Of a stretch of DNA of 64,000 nucleotides, positions 56,358 to 64,000 are shown piece after piece. Source of the DNA: Streptomyces lanatus (GTDB lineage Bacteria > Actinomycetota > Actinomycetes > Streptomycetales > Streptomycetaceae); NCBI RefSeq assembly GCF_014655715.1, contig NZ_BNBM01000005.1:62001-126000 (forward strand), given 5' to 3'. Numbering within the stretch: the stretch's first letter is position 1; each line of letters starts with the position of its first letter. The notes below the pieces were generated by a model. That model worked only from the letters and a program-made list of their open reading frames with translations, did no database searches and was not told the origin of the DNA. Made by a program: the position numbers and the translations under genes.

Positions 56358-57554
56358 GTGGCAGCACCGCAGAACTACCTCGCAGTCATCAAAGTCATCG
56401 GTGTCGGCGGCGGTGGTGTCAATGCCATCAACCGGATGATCGAGGTCGGTCTCAAGGGCGTCGAGTTCATCGCTATCAACACTGACGCACAGGCGCTGTT
56501 GATGAGCGACGCCGACGTCAAGCTCGACGTCGGCCGTGAACTCACCCGCGGACTCGGCGCCGGAGCCAACCCGGCCGTGGGCCGCAAGGCCGCCGAGGAC
56601 CACCGCGAGGAGATCGAGGAGGTCCTCAAGGGGGCCGACATGGTCTTCGTGACGGCCGGTGAGGGCGGCGGCACCGGCACCGGCGGCGCGCCGGTCGTGG
56701 CCAACATCGCACGCAACCTGGGCGCCCTCACCATCGGTGTGGTCACACGGCCGTTCACCTTCGAGGGACGGCGCCGGGCCAACCAGGCCGAGGACGGCAT
56801 CGCCGAGCTGCGCGAAGAGGTCGACACCCTCATCGTGATCCCGAACGACCGGCTGCTGTCCATCTCGGACCGCCAGGTCTCGGTGCTCGACGCCTTCAAG
56901 TCGGCCGACCAGGTCCTGCTCTCCGGTGTCCAGGGCATCACTGACCTCATCACCACCCCGGGCCTCATCAACCTCGACTTCGCCGACGTGAAGTCGGTCA
57001 TGTCCGAGGCCGGTTCGGCACTCATGGGCATCGGCTCGGCCCGCGGCGACGACCGCGCGGTGGCCGCGGCCGAGATGGCGATCTCCTCGCCGCTCCTGGA
57101 GGCGTCCATCGACGGCGCCCGGGGCGTGCTGCTCTCCATCTCCGGCGGCTCCGACCTCGGCCTCTTCGAGATCAACGAAGCGGCCCAGCTGGTCAGCGAG
57201 GCCGCCCACCCCGAGGCCAACATCATCTTCGGCGCGGTCATCGACGACGCCCTCGGCGACGAGGTCCGCGTCACCGTGATCGCGGCCGGCTTCGACGGCG
57301 GCCAGCCGCCGGCCCGCCGGGACAACGTCCTCGGCTCGACCTCCTCCGCGCCCCGCCGCGAGGAGCCCACTCCGGTACGGCAGCCCGAGTCCCGCCCGTC
57401 CTTCGGCTCGCTCGGCAGCGTCACGCCGAAGGAGGAGCCGGAGCCCACGCCGGAGCCGGTGGCCGACATCCCGGTCGCCCCGCCGGTACCGCCGTCGCGG
57501 ACCTACGCCGACAGCGCCGCGGAGGAGCTGGACGTCCCGGACTTCCTTAAGTGA
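56358..57554 (+). CDS. ftsZ: Tubulin-like cell division GTPase FtsZ
   Basis: A 398-residue FtsZ polymerising into the septal ring. N-terminal VIGVGGGGVNAINRMIE, the GTP signature GGGTGTGGAPVVA (about residues 103-115), the synergy segment NLDFADVKSVMSEAGSALMGIG, a disordered Pro/Glu-rich linker (about 320-380) and the C-terminal peptide ELDVPDFLK that binds SepF. GTG 56358 with GAGAGG. In Streptomyces dispensable for growth but required for hyphal cross-walls and sporulation. Confidence 0.98.
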   Translation: MAAPQNYLAVIKVIGVGGGGVNAINRMIEVGLKGVEFIAINTDAQALLMSDADVKLDVGRELTRGLGAGANPAVGRKAAEDHREEIEEVLKGADMVFVTAGEGGGTGTGGAPVVANIARNLGALTIGVVTRPFTFEGRRRANQAEDGIAELREEVDTLIVIPNDRLLSISDRQVSVLDAFKSADQVLLSGVQGITDLITTPGLINLDFADVKSVMSEAGSALMGIGSARGDDRAVAAAEMAISSPLLEASIDGARGVLLSISGGSDLGLFEINEAAQLVSEAAHPEANIIFGAVIDDALGDEVRVTVIAAGFDGGQPPARRDNVLGSTSSAPRREEPTPVRQPESRPSFGSLGSVTPKEEPEPTPEPVADIPVAPPVPPSRTYADSAAEELDVPDFLK

Positions 57555-57564
57555 TCCTTCAGAC

Positions 57565-58293
57565 GTGATAGGACAGCGCGACATCGTGAGCGGCGCGCAC
57601 TTCGCCTTCACCGACCGGTGGGGCGGGGTGAGCGCCGCTCCGTATGAGCAGCTCAACCTCGGCGGGGCGGTCGGTGACGACACCGGCGCCGTACTGGCCA
57701 ATCGCGAGCTCGCCGCCAAGTCGCTCGGGCTCGCCCCGGGTGACGTCGTCTGGATGAACCAGGTGCACGGGACGGATGTCGCCGTGATCGACGCACCGTG
57801 GGGTGATCGTCCGGTGCCCGAGGTCGACGCGATCGTCACCGCGCGGCGGGGTCTCGCCCTCGCCGTCCTCACGGCCGACTGTGTGCCGGTCCTGCTGGCC
57901 GACCCGGTCGCCGGCATCGCCGCCGCGGCGCACGCGGGCCGGCCGGGCATGGCCGCCGGGGTCGTCCCGGCCACGCTACGCGCGATGACCGAACTGGGCG
58001 CCGACCCCGCCCGGATCGTCGCCCGCACCGGACCGGCCGTGTGCGGCCGGTGCTACGAGGTGCCGGAGGCGATGCGCGCCGAGGTGGCGGCCGACGAGCC
58101 GGCGGCGTACGCCGAGACGAGTTGGGGCACACCGGCGGTGGATGTGGCCGCCGGAGTACATGCCCAGCTCGCGCGGCTCGGCGTGCACGAGCGGGCGCAG
58201 TCGCCGGTGTGCACGCTGGAGTCCGGCGACCACTTCTCGTACCGCCGCGACCGCACCACAGGGCGGCTCGCGAGCTATGTCTGGCTGGACTGA
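57565..58293 (+). CDS. pgeF: YlmD/PgeF family protein (multicopper laccase-fold purine nucleoside phosphorylase)
   Basis: A 242-residue YfiH/YlmD protein. Family members process purine nucleosides and in E. coli correct peptidoglycan precursors containing L-Ser. Zinc-binding residues: WMNQVHGTDV (His), LTADCVPVLL (Cys), AAAHAGRPGMAAG (His, where most homologues read HAGWRG) and the GPAVCGRCYEVPEAM motif. GTG 57565 is 10 bp after ftsZ; the ribosome site is poor and GTG 57586 is an alternative. Always follows ftsZ in actinobacteria. Confidence 0.92.
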   Translation: MIGQRDIVSGAHFAFTDRWGGVSAAPYEQLNLGGAVGDDTGAVLANRELAAKSLGLAPGDVVWMNQVHGTDVAVIDAPWGDRPVPEVDAIVTARRGLALAVLTADCVPVLLADPVAGIAAAAHAGRPGMAAGVVPATLRAMTELGADPARIVARTGPAVCGRCYEVPEAMRAEVAADEPAAYAETSWGTPAVDVAAGVHAQLARLGVHERAQSPVCTLESGDHFSYRRDRTTGRLASYVWLD

Positions 58294-59019
58294 ATGGACA
58301 TGACGGACCGTAAGGACGAACTCGCCGCGAACCTGGCGAAAGTGGAGGACCGGATCGCCGCCGCCTGCGCGGCCGCCGGGCGCCCCCGCGAGGAGGTGAC
58401 CCTGATCGTGGTCACCAAGACCTACCCCGCGAGCGATGTGCGGGTCCTGTCGGAACTCGGTGTGCGCCATGTCGCCGAGAACCGCGATCAGGACGCGGCC
58501 CCCAAGGCCGCCGAATGCTCGGATCTGCCCCTTGTGTGGCATTTTGTCGGCCAGTTGCAGACCAACAAGGTGCGATCCGTGGTCGGTTACGCGGATCTCG
58601 TGCAGTCCGTCGACCGTTCCAGGCTGGTGACGGCCCTGTCGAAGGAGGCCGTACGGCAGGAGCGCGAGGTCGGCTGCCTGATCCAGGTGGCGCTGGACGC
58701 GGGAGAGAGCCAGAGGGGTGAGCGGGGTGGTGTGGCGCCCGGCGGGATCGAAGAGTTGGCCGACCTCGTGGCGAAGTCTCCGGGGCTGCGGCTGGCCGGG
58801 CTCATGACCGTCGCTCCGCTCACCGGGGAGTACGCGGGGCGCCAACAGGCGGCGTTCGGGCGGTTGATGGATTTGTCGACCGACCTGCGCCGAGCCCATC
58901 CGGCTGCGAACATGGTGTCGGCAGGGATGAGTGCGGATCTCGAAGAGGCGGTGGCGGCGGGTGCGACACATGTGCGCGTCGGCACTGCGGTACTCGGAGT
59001 CCGCCCCAGGCTCGGGTAA
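58294..59019 (+). CDS. yggS: PLP homeostasis protein YggS/YlmE
   Basis: A 241-residue pyridoxal-phosphate-binding alanine-racemase-fold protein (YggS/PROSC). The PLP Lys is in LIVVTKTYPASDV (about residue 38); WHFVGQLQTNKVRSVVGYADLVQSVD and GLMTVAPLTGEYAGRQQAAFGRL, then MVSAGMSADLEEAVAAGATHVRVGTAVLG are hallmark blocks. ATG 58294 immediately follows the pgeF stop; ATG 58300 is possible. In Streptomyces ylmE loss affects sporulation septation. Confidence 0.95.
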   Translation: MDMTDRKDELAANLAKVEDRIAAACAAAGRPREEVTLIVVTKTYPASDVRVLSELGVRHVAENRDQDAAPKAAECSDLPLVWHFVGQLQTNKVRSVVGYADLVQSVDRSRLVTALSKEAVRQEREVGCLIQVALDAGESQRGERGGVAPGGIEELADLVAKSPGLRLAGLMTVAPLTGEYAGRQQAAFGRLMDLSTDLRRAHPAANMVSAGMSADLEEAVAAGATHVRVGTAVLGVRPRLG

Positions 59020-59144
59020 CGTCGCCAAGAAGTCGGACCACAGCAGAAAATATGGTCAATGTCGCCGAAAGGCGGGCGTAACGACCGTGTGGATCACAGG
59101 CACTTGGCAGTCGCCGATCCACCACAGAGCGGAGGACTCAGAGA

Positions 59145-59786
59145 ATGGCCGGCGCGATGCGCAAGATGGCGGTCTACCTCGGCCTCGTGGAGGACGATGG
59201 GTACGACGGCCGGGGGTTCGATCCCGATGACGACTTCGAGCCCGAACTGGACCCGGAGCCCGAGCGGGACCATCGACGGCATGAGCCGTCACATCAGTCG
59301 CACAGTGCACATCAGTCCCAAAGGGACGAAGAGGTGCGAATCGTCCAACCGCCCGCGCCTCGTGAACCGGTGGCACGTGCGACTTCGCTACCCGCGGAAT
59401 CCGGCCGCCCGGCGCGCATCGCGCCCGTGGCGTCCATCACACAAGAACGCGCAAGCCTGGAGAAGAACGCACCGGTGATCATGCCCAAGGTCGTGTCGGA
59501 ACGAGAGCCGTACCGGATCACCACACTTCACCCCCGGACCTACAACGAGGCCCGTACCATCGGGGAACACTTCCGTGAGGGCACCCCGGTGATCATGAAT
59601 CTGACTGAGATGGATGACACAGACGCAAAGCGACTTGTCGACTTTGCGGCCGGTTTGGTGTTTGGTCTTCACGGCAGCATCGAGCGGGTGACCCAGAAGG
59701 TGTTCCTGTTGTCTCCTGCTAACGTCGATGTCACGGCGGAGGACAAGGCCCGCATCGCAGAGGGCGGGTTCTTCAACCAGAGCTGA
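59145..59786 (+). CDS. sepF: Cell division protein SepF
   Basis: A 213-residue FtsZ membrane anchor. N-terminal amphipathic helix AGAMRKMAVYLGLVEDD, an acidic/His-rich disordered linker (residues 25-105), and the SepF dimerisation domain at the C-terminus (ITTLHPRTYNEARTIGEHFREGTPVIMNL onward, with FAAGLVFGLHGSIERVTQKVFLL). ATG 59145 after GGAGG. The 125-bp gap from yggS may hold a promoter. Binds the FtsZ C-terminal peptide. Confidence 0.95.
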   Translation: MAGAMRKMAVYLGLVEDDGYDGRGFDPDDDFEPELDPEPERDHRRHEPSHQSHSAHQSQRDEEVRIVQPPAPREPVARATSLPAESGRPARIAPVASITQERASLEKNAPVIMPKVVSEREPYRITTLHPRTYNEARTIGEHFREGTPVIMNLTEMDDTDAKRLVDFAAGLVFGLHGSIERVTQKVFLLSPANVDVTAEDKARIAEGGFFNQS

Positions 59787-59844
59787 GACGCACCACCGGA
59801 AGAACAGCACGGAACTTGAAACAGGGGAGAGGGAAACACCAGTC

Positions 59845-60132
59845 ATGAGCGTGGTCATGCAGGTTCTTTACATCGCGCTGATGGTGTTCCTCATCGTGCT
59901 CATCTTCCGGTTGGTCATGGACTACGTCTTCCAGTTCGCCCGCTCATGGCAACCCGGCAAGGCGATGGTGGTCGTTCTGGAGGCCACCTACACTGTCACT
60001 GATCCACCGCTGAAGCTTCTGCGGCGGTTCATCCCGCCGCTGCGTCTCGGGGGCGTGGCGCTCGACCTGTCCTTCTTCGTACTGATGATCATCGTCTACA
60101 TCCTGATCACCGTTGTACGGAGCGCGATGTGA
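59845..60132 (+). CDS. sepG: YggT family membrane protein SepG (YlmG)
   Basis: A 95-residue membrane protein of the YggT/YlmG family with two transmembrane helices (residues 3-25, VVMQVLYIALMVFLIVLIFRL; 72-92, LDLSFFVLMIIVYILITVV) and the family motif TDPPLKLLRRFIPPLRLGGVALD between. In Streptomyces SepG recruits SsgB to the septum and influences nucleoid compaction. ATG 59845 with GGGGAGAGG upstream, 58 bp after sepF. Confidence 0.94.
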   Translation: MSVVMQVLYIALMVFLIVLIFRLVMDYVFQFARSWQPGKAMVVVLEATYTVTDPPLKLLRRFIPPLRLGGVALDLSFFVLMIIVYILITVVRSAM

Positions 60133-60187
60133 ACGATGTGACAGATACGGTCTTGCCGACTGCCGACGACTACGTTGAGGTGAAGAG

Positions 60188-61336
60188 ATGCCGTTGACCC
60201 CCGAGGACGTGCGGAACAAGCAGTTCACGACCGTCCGCCTCCGAGAAGGCTATGACGAGGACGAGGTCGATGCCTTCCTCGATGAGGTCGAAGCCGAACT
60301 GACCCGCCTCCTTCGCGAGAACGAGGACCTGCGCGCCAAGCTGGCCGCCGCCACGCGTGCTGCTGCCCAGAACCAGCAGAACATGCGCAAGCCGCCGGAG
60401 GGACCTGGCGGGCCGCAGGACCAGCAGCAGGGAGGCATGCCGCAGGGCGGTATGCCCCAGCAGGGCATGCGCGGTCCCGGGGCTCCCGTCCCCGCCGGCA
60501 TATCGGGCCCGCCGCAGCAGCAGATGGGTGGCCCCATGGGTGGTCCGCCCCAGCTGCCCAGCGGTGCTCCGCAGCTGCCCGCCGGTCCCGGCGGTCAGGG
60601 TGGCCCTCAGGGTCCCGGTCCGATGGGCCAGGGTCCGGGGCCGATGGGCCAGCCCCCCATGCAGCAGATGGGCGGCCCGATGGGCGGTCCCATGGGTGGT
60701 CCCGGCCCGATGGGCGGCCCCGGTCAGGGCGGCCCCGGCGGCGACAGCGCGGCCCGCGTTCTGTCGCTCGCCCAGCAGACCGCCGACCAGGCGATCGCCG
60801 AGGCCCGTTCCGAGGCCAACAAGATCGTCGGCGAGGCGCGTTCGCGTGCCGAGGGTCTTGAGCGTGACGCCCGTGCCAAGGCGGACGCCCTGGAGCGGGA
60901 CGCGCAGGAGAAGCACCGCGTCGCGATGGGCTCCCTGGAGTCCGCCCGCGCCACGCTGGAGCGCAAGGTCGAGGACCTGCGCGGCTTCGAGCGCGAGTAC
61001 CGCACGCGGCTGAAGTCCTACCTGGAGTCCCAGCTGCGCCAGCTGGAGACCCAGGCGGACGACTCGCTCGCCCCGCCGCGCACCCCGGCCACCGCGTCCC
61101 TCCCGCCGTCCCCGGCGCCCTCCATGGCACCGGCCGGCGCGAGTGCCCCGTCGTACGGCGGCAACCAGACGATGGGCGGCGCGCCGTCCCCGGCTGCCCC
61201 GTCCTACGGCGGTCAGCAGCAGATGTCCCCGGCGATGACCCAGCCGATGGCGCCGGTGCGTCCGCAGGGTCCGGGCCCCATGGGCCAGGCCCCGTCGCCG
61301 ATGCGCGGGTTCCTCATCGACGAGGATGACAACTGA
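60188..61336 (+). CDS. divIVA: Polar growth protein DivIVA
   Basis: A 382-residue polar scaffold that nucleates tip growth and branching; essential in Streptomyces. N-terminal DivIVA domain (PLTPEDVRNKQFTTVRLREG, residues 2-21; coiled coil to about 58), then a Gly/Pro/Gln/Met-rich insertion (about 66-185) built of GGPMGGP and QGGMPQ-type units, a second long coiled coil (about 186-290) and a Pro/Met/Gln-rich tail ending in RGFLIDEDDN. ATG 60188 follows GAGGTGAAGAG. Last gene of the cluster, closed by a 16-bp terminator. The long low-complexity insertion is a Streptomyces feature. Confidence 0.97.
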   Translation: MPLTPEDVRNKQFTTVRLREGYDEDEVDAFLDEVEAELTRLLRENEDLRAKLAAATRAAAQNQQNMRKPPEGPGGPQDQQQGGMPQGGMPQQGMRGPGAPVPAGISGPPQQQMGGPMGGPPQLPSGAPQLPAGPGGQGGPQGPGPMGQGPGPMGQPPMQQMGGPMGGPMGGPGPMGGPGQGGPGGDSAARVLSLAQQTADQAIAEARSEANKIVGEARSRAEGLERDARAKADALERDAQEKHRVAMGSLESARATLERKVEDLRGFEREYRTRLKSYLESQLRQLETQADDSLAPPRTPATASLPPSPAPSMAPAGASAPSYGGNQTMGGAPSPAAPSYGGQQQMSPAMTQPMAPVRPQGPGPMGQAPSPMRGFLIDEDDN

Positions 61337-61372
61337 CGGTTGGTAGTACGCCGTAGGCGTCGGCAGCGTTCA

Positions 61373-61412
61373 GGGCGGGGCCCCGGATTTTGATCCGGGG
61401 CCCCGCCCTTTT
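61373..61412 (+). terminator. Terminator of the dcw cluster after divIVA
   Basis: A perfect 16-bp GC-rich stem (61373-61388 with 61393-61408), tttg loop and a TTTT run; a near-ideal Rho-independent terminator 36 bp after the divIVA stop. Confidence 0.95.
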
Positions 61413-61479
61413 GCTACGCGTGTTCACGGGGTTTGCGGTGTTTGTTCGGGGGTGGGTGGGGTGTCCTACGGACACAACG

Positions 61480-61526
61480 CCGAAGGCCCGGGCCCACCAA
61501 GATTCTTTGGTGGACCCGGGCCTTCG
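61480..61526 (-). terminator. Terminator of ileS
   Basis: A 21-bp stem (CCGAAGGCCCGGG plus CCACCAA and their complements) with a single mismatch that is a G-U pair in the minus-strand RNA, and a 5-nt loop, 20 bp after the ileS stop. The orientation of the wobble favours minus-strand use. Confidence 0.85.
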
Positions 61527-61545
61527 GTCGTGCGGCCGTGTCCCG

Positions 61546-64000
61546 CTACTGCTTGCGGAGGCGGAACGTCAGGGTCAGGCCCTCGTCCGTGAAGGCGGAG
61601 CCATAGGTGTCGTCCGCCTCGCCCTGGGCGAAGTCCGTCGCCAGGACCTCGTCGGCGATCAGCGTGGCGTGGTCGCCGAGGGCCGCGACCGTCGCCGGGT
61701 CCGTCGCCGTCCAGCGCAGGGCGATCCGGTCGGCCACATCGAGGCCGCTGTTCTTGCGGGCCTCCTGGATCAGGCGGATCGCGTCACGGGCCAGGCCCGC
61801 GCGGCGCAGCTCCTCCGTGATCTCCAGGTCCAGGGCGACCGTGGCACCCGAGTCGGACGCCACCGACCAGCCCTCGCGCGGGGTCTCGGTGATGATCACC
61901 TCGTCCGGCGCGAGCGTGATCGTCTCGCCGTCGACCTCCACGGAGGCCGTGCCCTCGCGCAGCGCCAGGGACAGCGCAGCCGCGTCCGCGTTCGCGACGG
62001 CCTTCGCCACCTCCTGGACGCGCTTGCCGAACCGCTTGCCCAGGGCGCGGAAGTTGGCCTTGGCGGTGGTGTCCACCAGGCTGCCGCCGACCTCGGAGAG
62101 CGATGCGAGCGAGCTCACATTCAGCTCCTCCGTGATCTGCGCGTGCAGTTCACGGTCGAGGGCGTCGAAGCCCGTCGCGGCGATGAGCGCCCGGGACAGC
62201 GGCTGGCGGGTCTTCACGCCCGACTCCGCGCGCGTGGCGCGGCCCAGCTCGACCAGCCGGCGCACCAGCACCATCTGCTTCGACAGGTCCGGGTCGATCG
62301 CCGACAGGTCCGCCTCCGGCCAGGAGGACAGATGGACCGACTCCGGGGCGCCCGGCGTCACCGGCACGATCAGGTCCTGCCAGACCCGCTCGGTGATGAA
62401 CGGGGTCAGCGGGGCCATCAGCTTGGTGACCGTCTCCACGACCTCGTGCAGGGTGCGCAGCGCCGCCTTGTCGCCCTGCCAGAAGCGGCGACGCGAGCGG
62501 CGGACGTACCAGTTGGACAGGTCGTCGACGAACGCCGAGAGCAGCTTGCCGGCGCGCTGGGTGTCGTAGGCGTCCAGGGACTGGGTCATCTGGTCGACCA
62601 GCGCGTGCAGTTCGGACAGCAGCCAGCGGTCCAGGACCGGGCGGTCGGCCGGGGCCGGGTCGGCCGCGGAGGGCGCCCAGTTCGACGTACGGGCGTACAG
62701 GGCCTGGAAGGCGACCGTGTTCCAGTAGGTGAGGAGCGTCTTGCGCACCACCTCCTGGATCGTGCCGTGGCCCACGCGGCGTGCCGCCCACGGGGAGCCG
62801 CCGGCCGCCATGAACCAGCGCACCGCGTCCGCGCCGTGCTGATCCATCAGCGGGATCGGCTGCAGGATGTTGCCCAGGTGCTTGGACATCTTGCGGCCGT
62901 CCTCGGCGAGGATGTGGCCGAGGCAGACGACGTTCTCGTACGACGACTTGTCGAAGACCAGCGTGCCGATCGCCATCAGCGTGTAGAACCAGCCGCGGGT
63001 CTGGTCGATGGCCTCGCAGATGAACTGGGCCGGGTAGCGGGCCTCGAACAGCTCCTTGTTCTTGTACGGGTAGCCCCACTGCGCGAACGGCATCGAGCCC
63101 GAGTCGTACCAGGCGTCGATGACCTCCGGCACGCGCGTGGCCGTCTTGGCGCACTCCGGGCAGTCGAAGGTGACGTCGTCGATGAAGGGGCGGTGCGGGT
63201 CCAGGCCCGACTGGTCGGTGCCGGTCAGCTCGGTGAGCTCCGCGCGGGAGCCGACGACCGTGAGGTGGTCTTCCTCGCAGCGCCAGATCGGCAGCGGGGT
63301 GCCCCAGTAGCGGTTGCGGGACAGCGCCCAGTCGATGTTGTTGTTCAGCCAGTCGCCGTACCGGCCGTGCTTGACCGTCTCCGGGAACCAGTTGGTGTCC
63401 TCGTTCTCCTGGAGGAGACGGTCCTTGATGGCGGTCGTGCGGATGTACCAGGACGGCTGCGCGTAGTAGAGCAGCGCGGTGTGGCAGCGCCAGCAGTGCG
63501 GGTAGCTGTGCTCGTACGGGATGTGCCTGAAGAGCAGACCGCGCTGCTGGAGGTCCTCGGTGAGCTTTTCGTCCGCCTTCTTGAAGAAGACGCCGCCGAC
63601 CAGGGGGACGTCCTCCTCGAAGGTGCCGTCCGGGCGGACCGGGTTCACCACTGGCAGGCCGTAGGCGCGGCAGACCTTGAGGTCGTCCTCACCGAAGGCG
63701 GGGGACTGGTGGACCAGACCCGTGCCGTCCTCGGTGGTGACGTACTCGGCGTTGACCACGTAGTGGGTGCCGCCCTCGTTCTCCGGGAACTCCACCAGCT
63801 CGAACGGTCGTTGATACGTCCAGCGCTCCATCTCGGCGCCGGTGAAGGACTGGCCGGTGGTCTCCCAGCCCTCGCCGAGGGCCTTGGCGACCAGCGGCTC
63901 GGCGACGACGAGCTTCTCCTCGCCGTTGGTCGCGACGACGTAGGTGACCTCGGGGTGCGCGGCGACGGCGGTGTTGGAGACCAGGGTCCAGGGCGTGGTC
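61546..64000 (-). CDS. ileS: Isoleucyl-tRNA synthetase (partial, 5' end outside window)
   Basis: The C-terminal 817 residues of a class I isoleucyl-tRNA synthetase; the N-terminal HIGH region lies beyond the window. The frame is open to the window edge and reads TTPWTLVSNTAVAAHPEV at its first residues (CP1 editing domain). WYDSGSMPFAQWGYP follows and the KMSKS-type loop is DGRKMSKHLGN. The C-terminal anticodon-binding domain contains LSNWYVRRSRRRFWQGD, and the last region ELRRAGLARDAIRLIQEARKNSGL is typical of actinobacterial enzymes. Convergent with divIVA, separated by two terminators. Confidence 0.96.
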   Translation of the reverse strand, partial: TTPWTLVSNTAVAAHPEVTYVVATNGEEKLVVAEPLVAKALGEGWETTGQSFTGAEMERWTYQRPFELVEFPENEGGTHYVVNAEYVTTEDGTGLVHQSPAFGEDDLKVCRAYGLPVVNPVRPDGTFEEDVPLVGGVFFKKADEKLTEDLQQRGLLFRHIPYEHSYPHCWRCHTALLYYAQPSWYIRTTAIKDRLLQENEDTNWFPETVKHGRYGDWLNNNIDWALSRNRYWGTPLPIWRCEEDHLTVVGSRAELTELTGTDQSGLDPHRPFIDDVTFDCPECAKTATRVPEVIDAWYDSGSMPFAQWGYPYKNKELFEARYPAQFICEAIDQTRGWFYTLMAIGTLVFDKSSYENVVCLGHILAEDGRKMSKHLGNILQPIPLMDQHGADAVRWFMAAGGSPWAARRVGHGTIQEVVRKTLLTYWNTVAFQALYARTSNWAPSAADPAPADRPVLDRWLLSELHALVDQMTQSLDAYDTQRAGKLLSAFVDDLSNWYVRRSRRRFWQGDKAALRTLHEVVETVTKLMAPLTPFITERVWQDLIVPVTPGAPESVHLSSWPEADLSAIDPDLSKQMVLVRRLVELGRATRAESGVKTRQPLSRALIAATGFDALDRELHAQITEELNVSSLASLSEVGGSLVDTTAKANFRALGKRFGKRVQEVAKAVANADAAALSLALREGTASVEVDGETITLAPDEVIITETPREGWSVASDSGATVALDLEITEELRRAGLARDAIRLIQEARKNSGLDVADRIALRWTATDPATVAALGDHATLIADEVLATDFAQGEADDTYGSAFTDEGLTLTFRLRKQ

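Noticed and set aside
60540..60740. Repeat array resembling tandem or CRISPR repeats
   Set aside because: It is in frame within divIVA, irregular, and encodes the GGPMGGP-type insertion; spacers and repeats lack CRISPR structure.

Overview
The window is high-GC actinobacterial DNA with strong G/C bias at third codon positions, many GTG/TTG starts and dense, often ATGA/GTGA-overlapping genes. The gene content (division-and-cell-wall or dcw cluster, SepF, SepG/YlmG, a large Gly/Pro/Gln-rich DivIVA, MacS-type histidine kinase, DUF3040 protein, SAV_6107-type HEPN protein) points to Streptomyces. From memory, the order corresponds to the S. coelicolor segment around SCO2131 (acyl-CoA ligase) to SCO2076 (ileS). 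No mobile elements, CRISPR arrays, rRNA or tRNA genes were seen.

Layout. 1-10.7 kb: partial long-chain acyl-CoA ligase, metallophosphoesterase, SRPBCC protein, ArsA-like ATPase, DUF5304 protein, glucokinase, EEP hydrolase, an esterase/membrane-protein pair, a PlsC acyltransferase and a two-component system. 10.8-17.2 kb: central and aromatic metabolism and iron: a phosphofructokinase with PPi-type residues, a 2-hydroxyacid dehydrogenase, a fused anthranilate synthase behind a complete Trp attenuator (18-residue leader peptide with three Trp codons), class II DAHP synthase, bacterioferritin-associated ferredoxin under an iron box, and bacterioferritin. 17.4-31.2 kb: molybdopterin oxidoreductase, a His-rich DUF4396 membrane protein under a CsoR-like operator, AP endonuclease, PASTA Ser/Thr kinase, thiO-thiS-thiG behind a TPP riboswitch, FAD reductase, an Rv2175c-like DNA-binding protein, thiE, metF, a Tyr/Gln/Gly-rich membrane protein, a CrtI-like oxidoreductase and a DUF4126 protein. 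31.2-37.5 kb: an unusual 421-bp intergenic region, an ABC ATPase-YhgE-TetR operon with its own operator, HEPN protein, methyltransferase and DUF3040 protein. 37.6-43.2 kb: MoxR-DUF58-TgpA transglutaminase operon and carbonic anhydrase. 43.3-61.3 kb: dcw cluster rsmH-ftsL-ftsI-murE-murF-mraY-murD-ftsW-murG-ftsQ-ftsZ-pgeF-yggS-sepF-sepG-divIVA, ending in a strong terminator. 61.5-64 kb: ileS (partial).

Themes. Much of the block appears in similar order in Mycobacterium tuberculosis (fadD15 Rv2187 ... aroG Rv2178c, pknL, Rv2175c, Rv2172c, Rv2169c, then dcw), so it is an old actinobacterial envelope/division neighbourhood rather than an island. The most notable new observation is a recurrent promoter element, TGTCRGTG-N8-YANNNT, at five genes: the esterase, the PASTA kinase, the Rv2175c-like protein, the CrtI-like oxidoreductase and the HEPN protein. 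It matches the published actinobacterial RecA-independent (PafBC) DNA-damage promoter. In three cases the -10 lies exactly 7 nt before the start codon, implying leaderless DNA-damage-inducible mRNAs. Several other genes also look leaderless.
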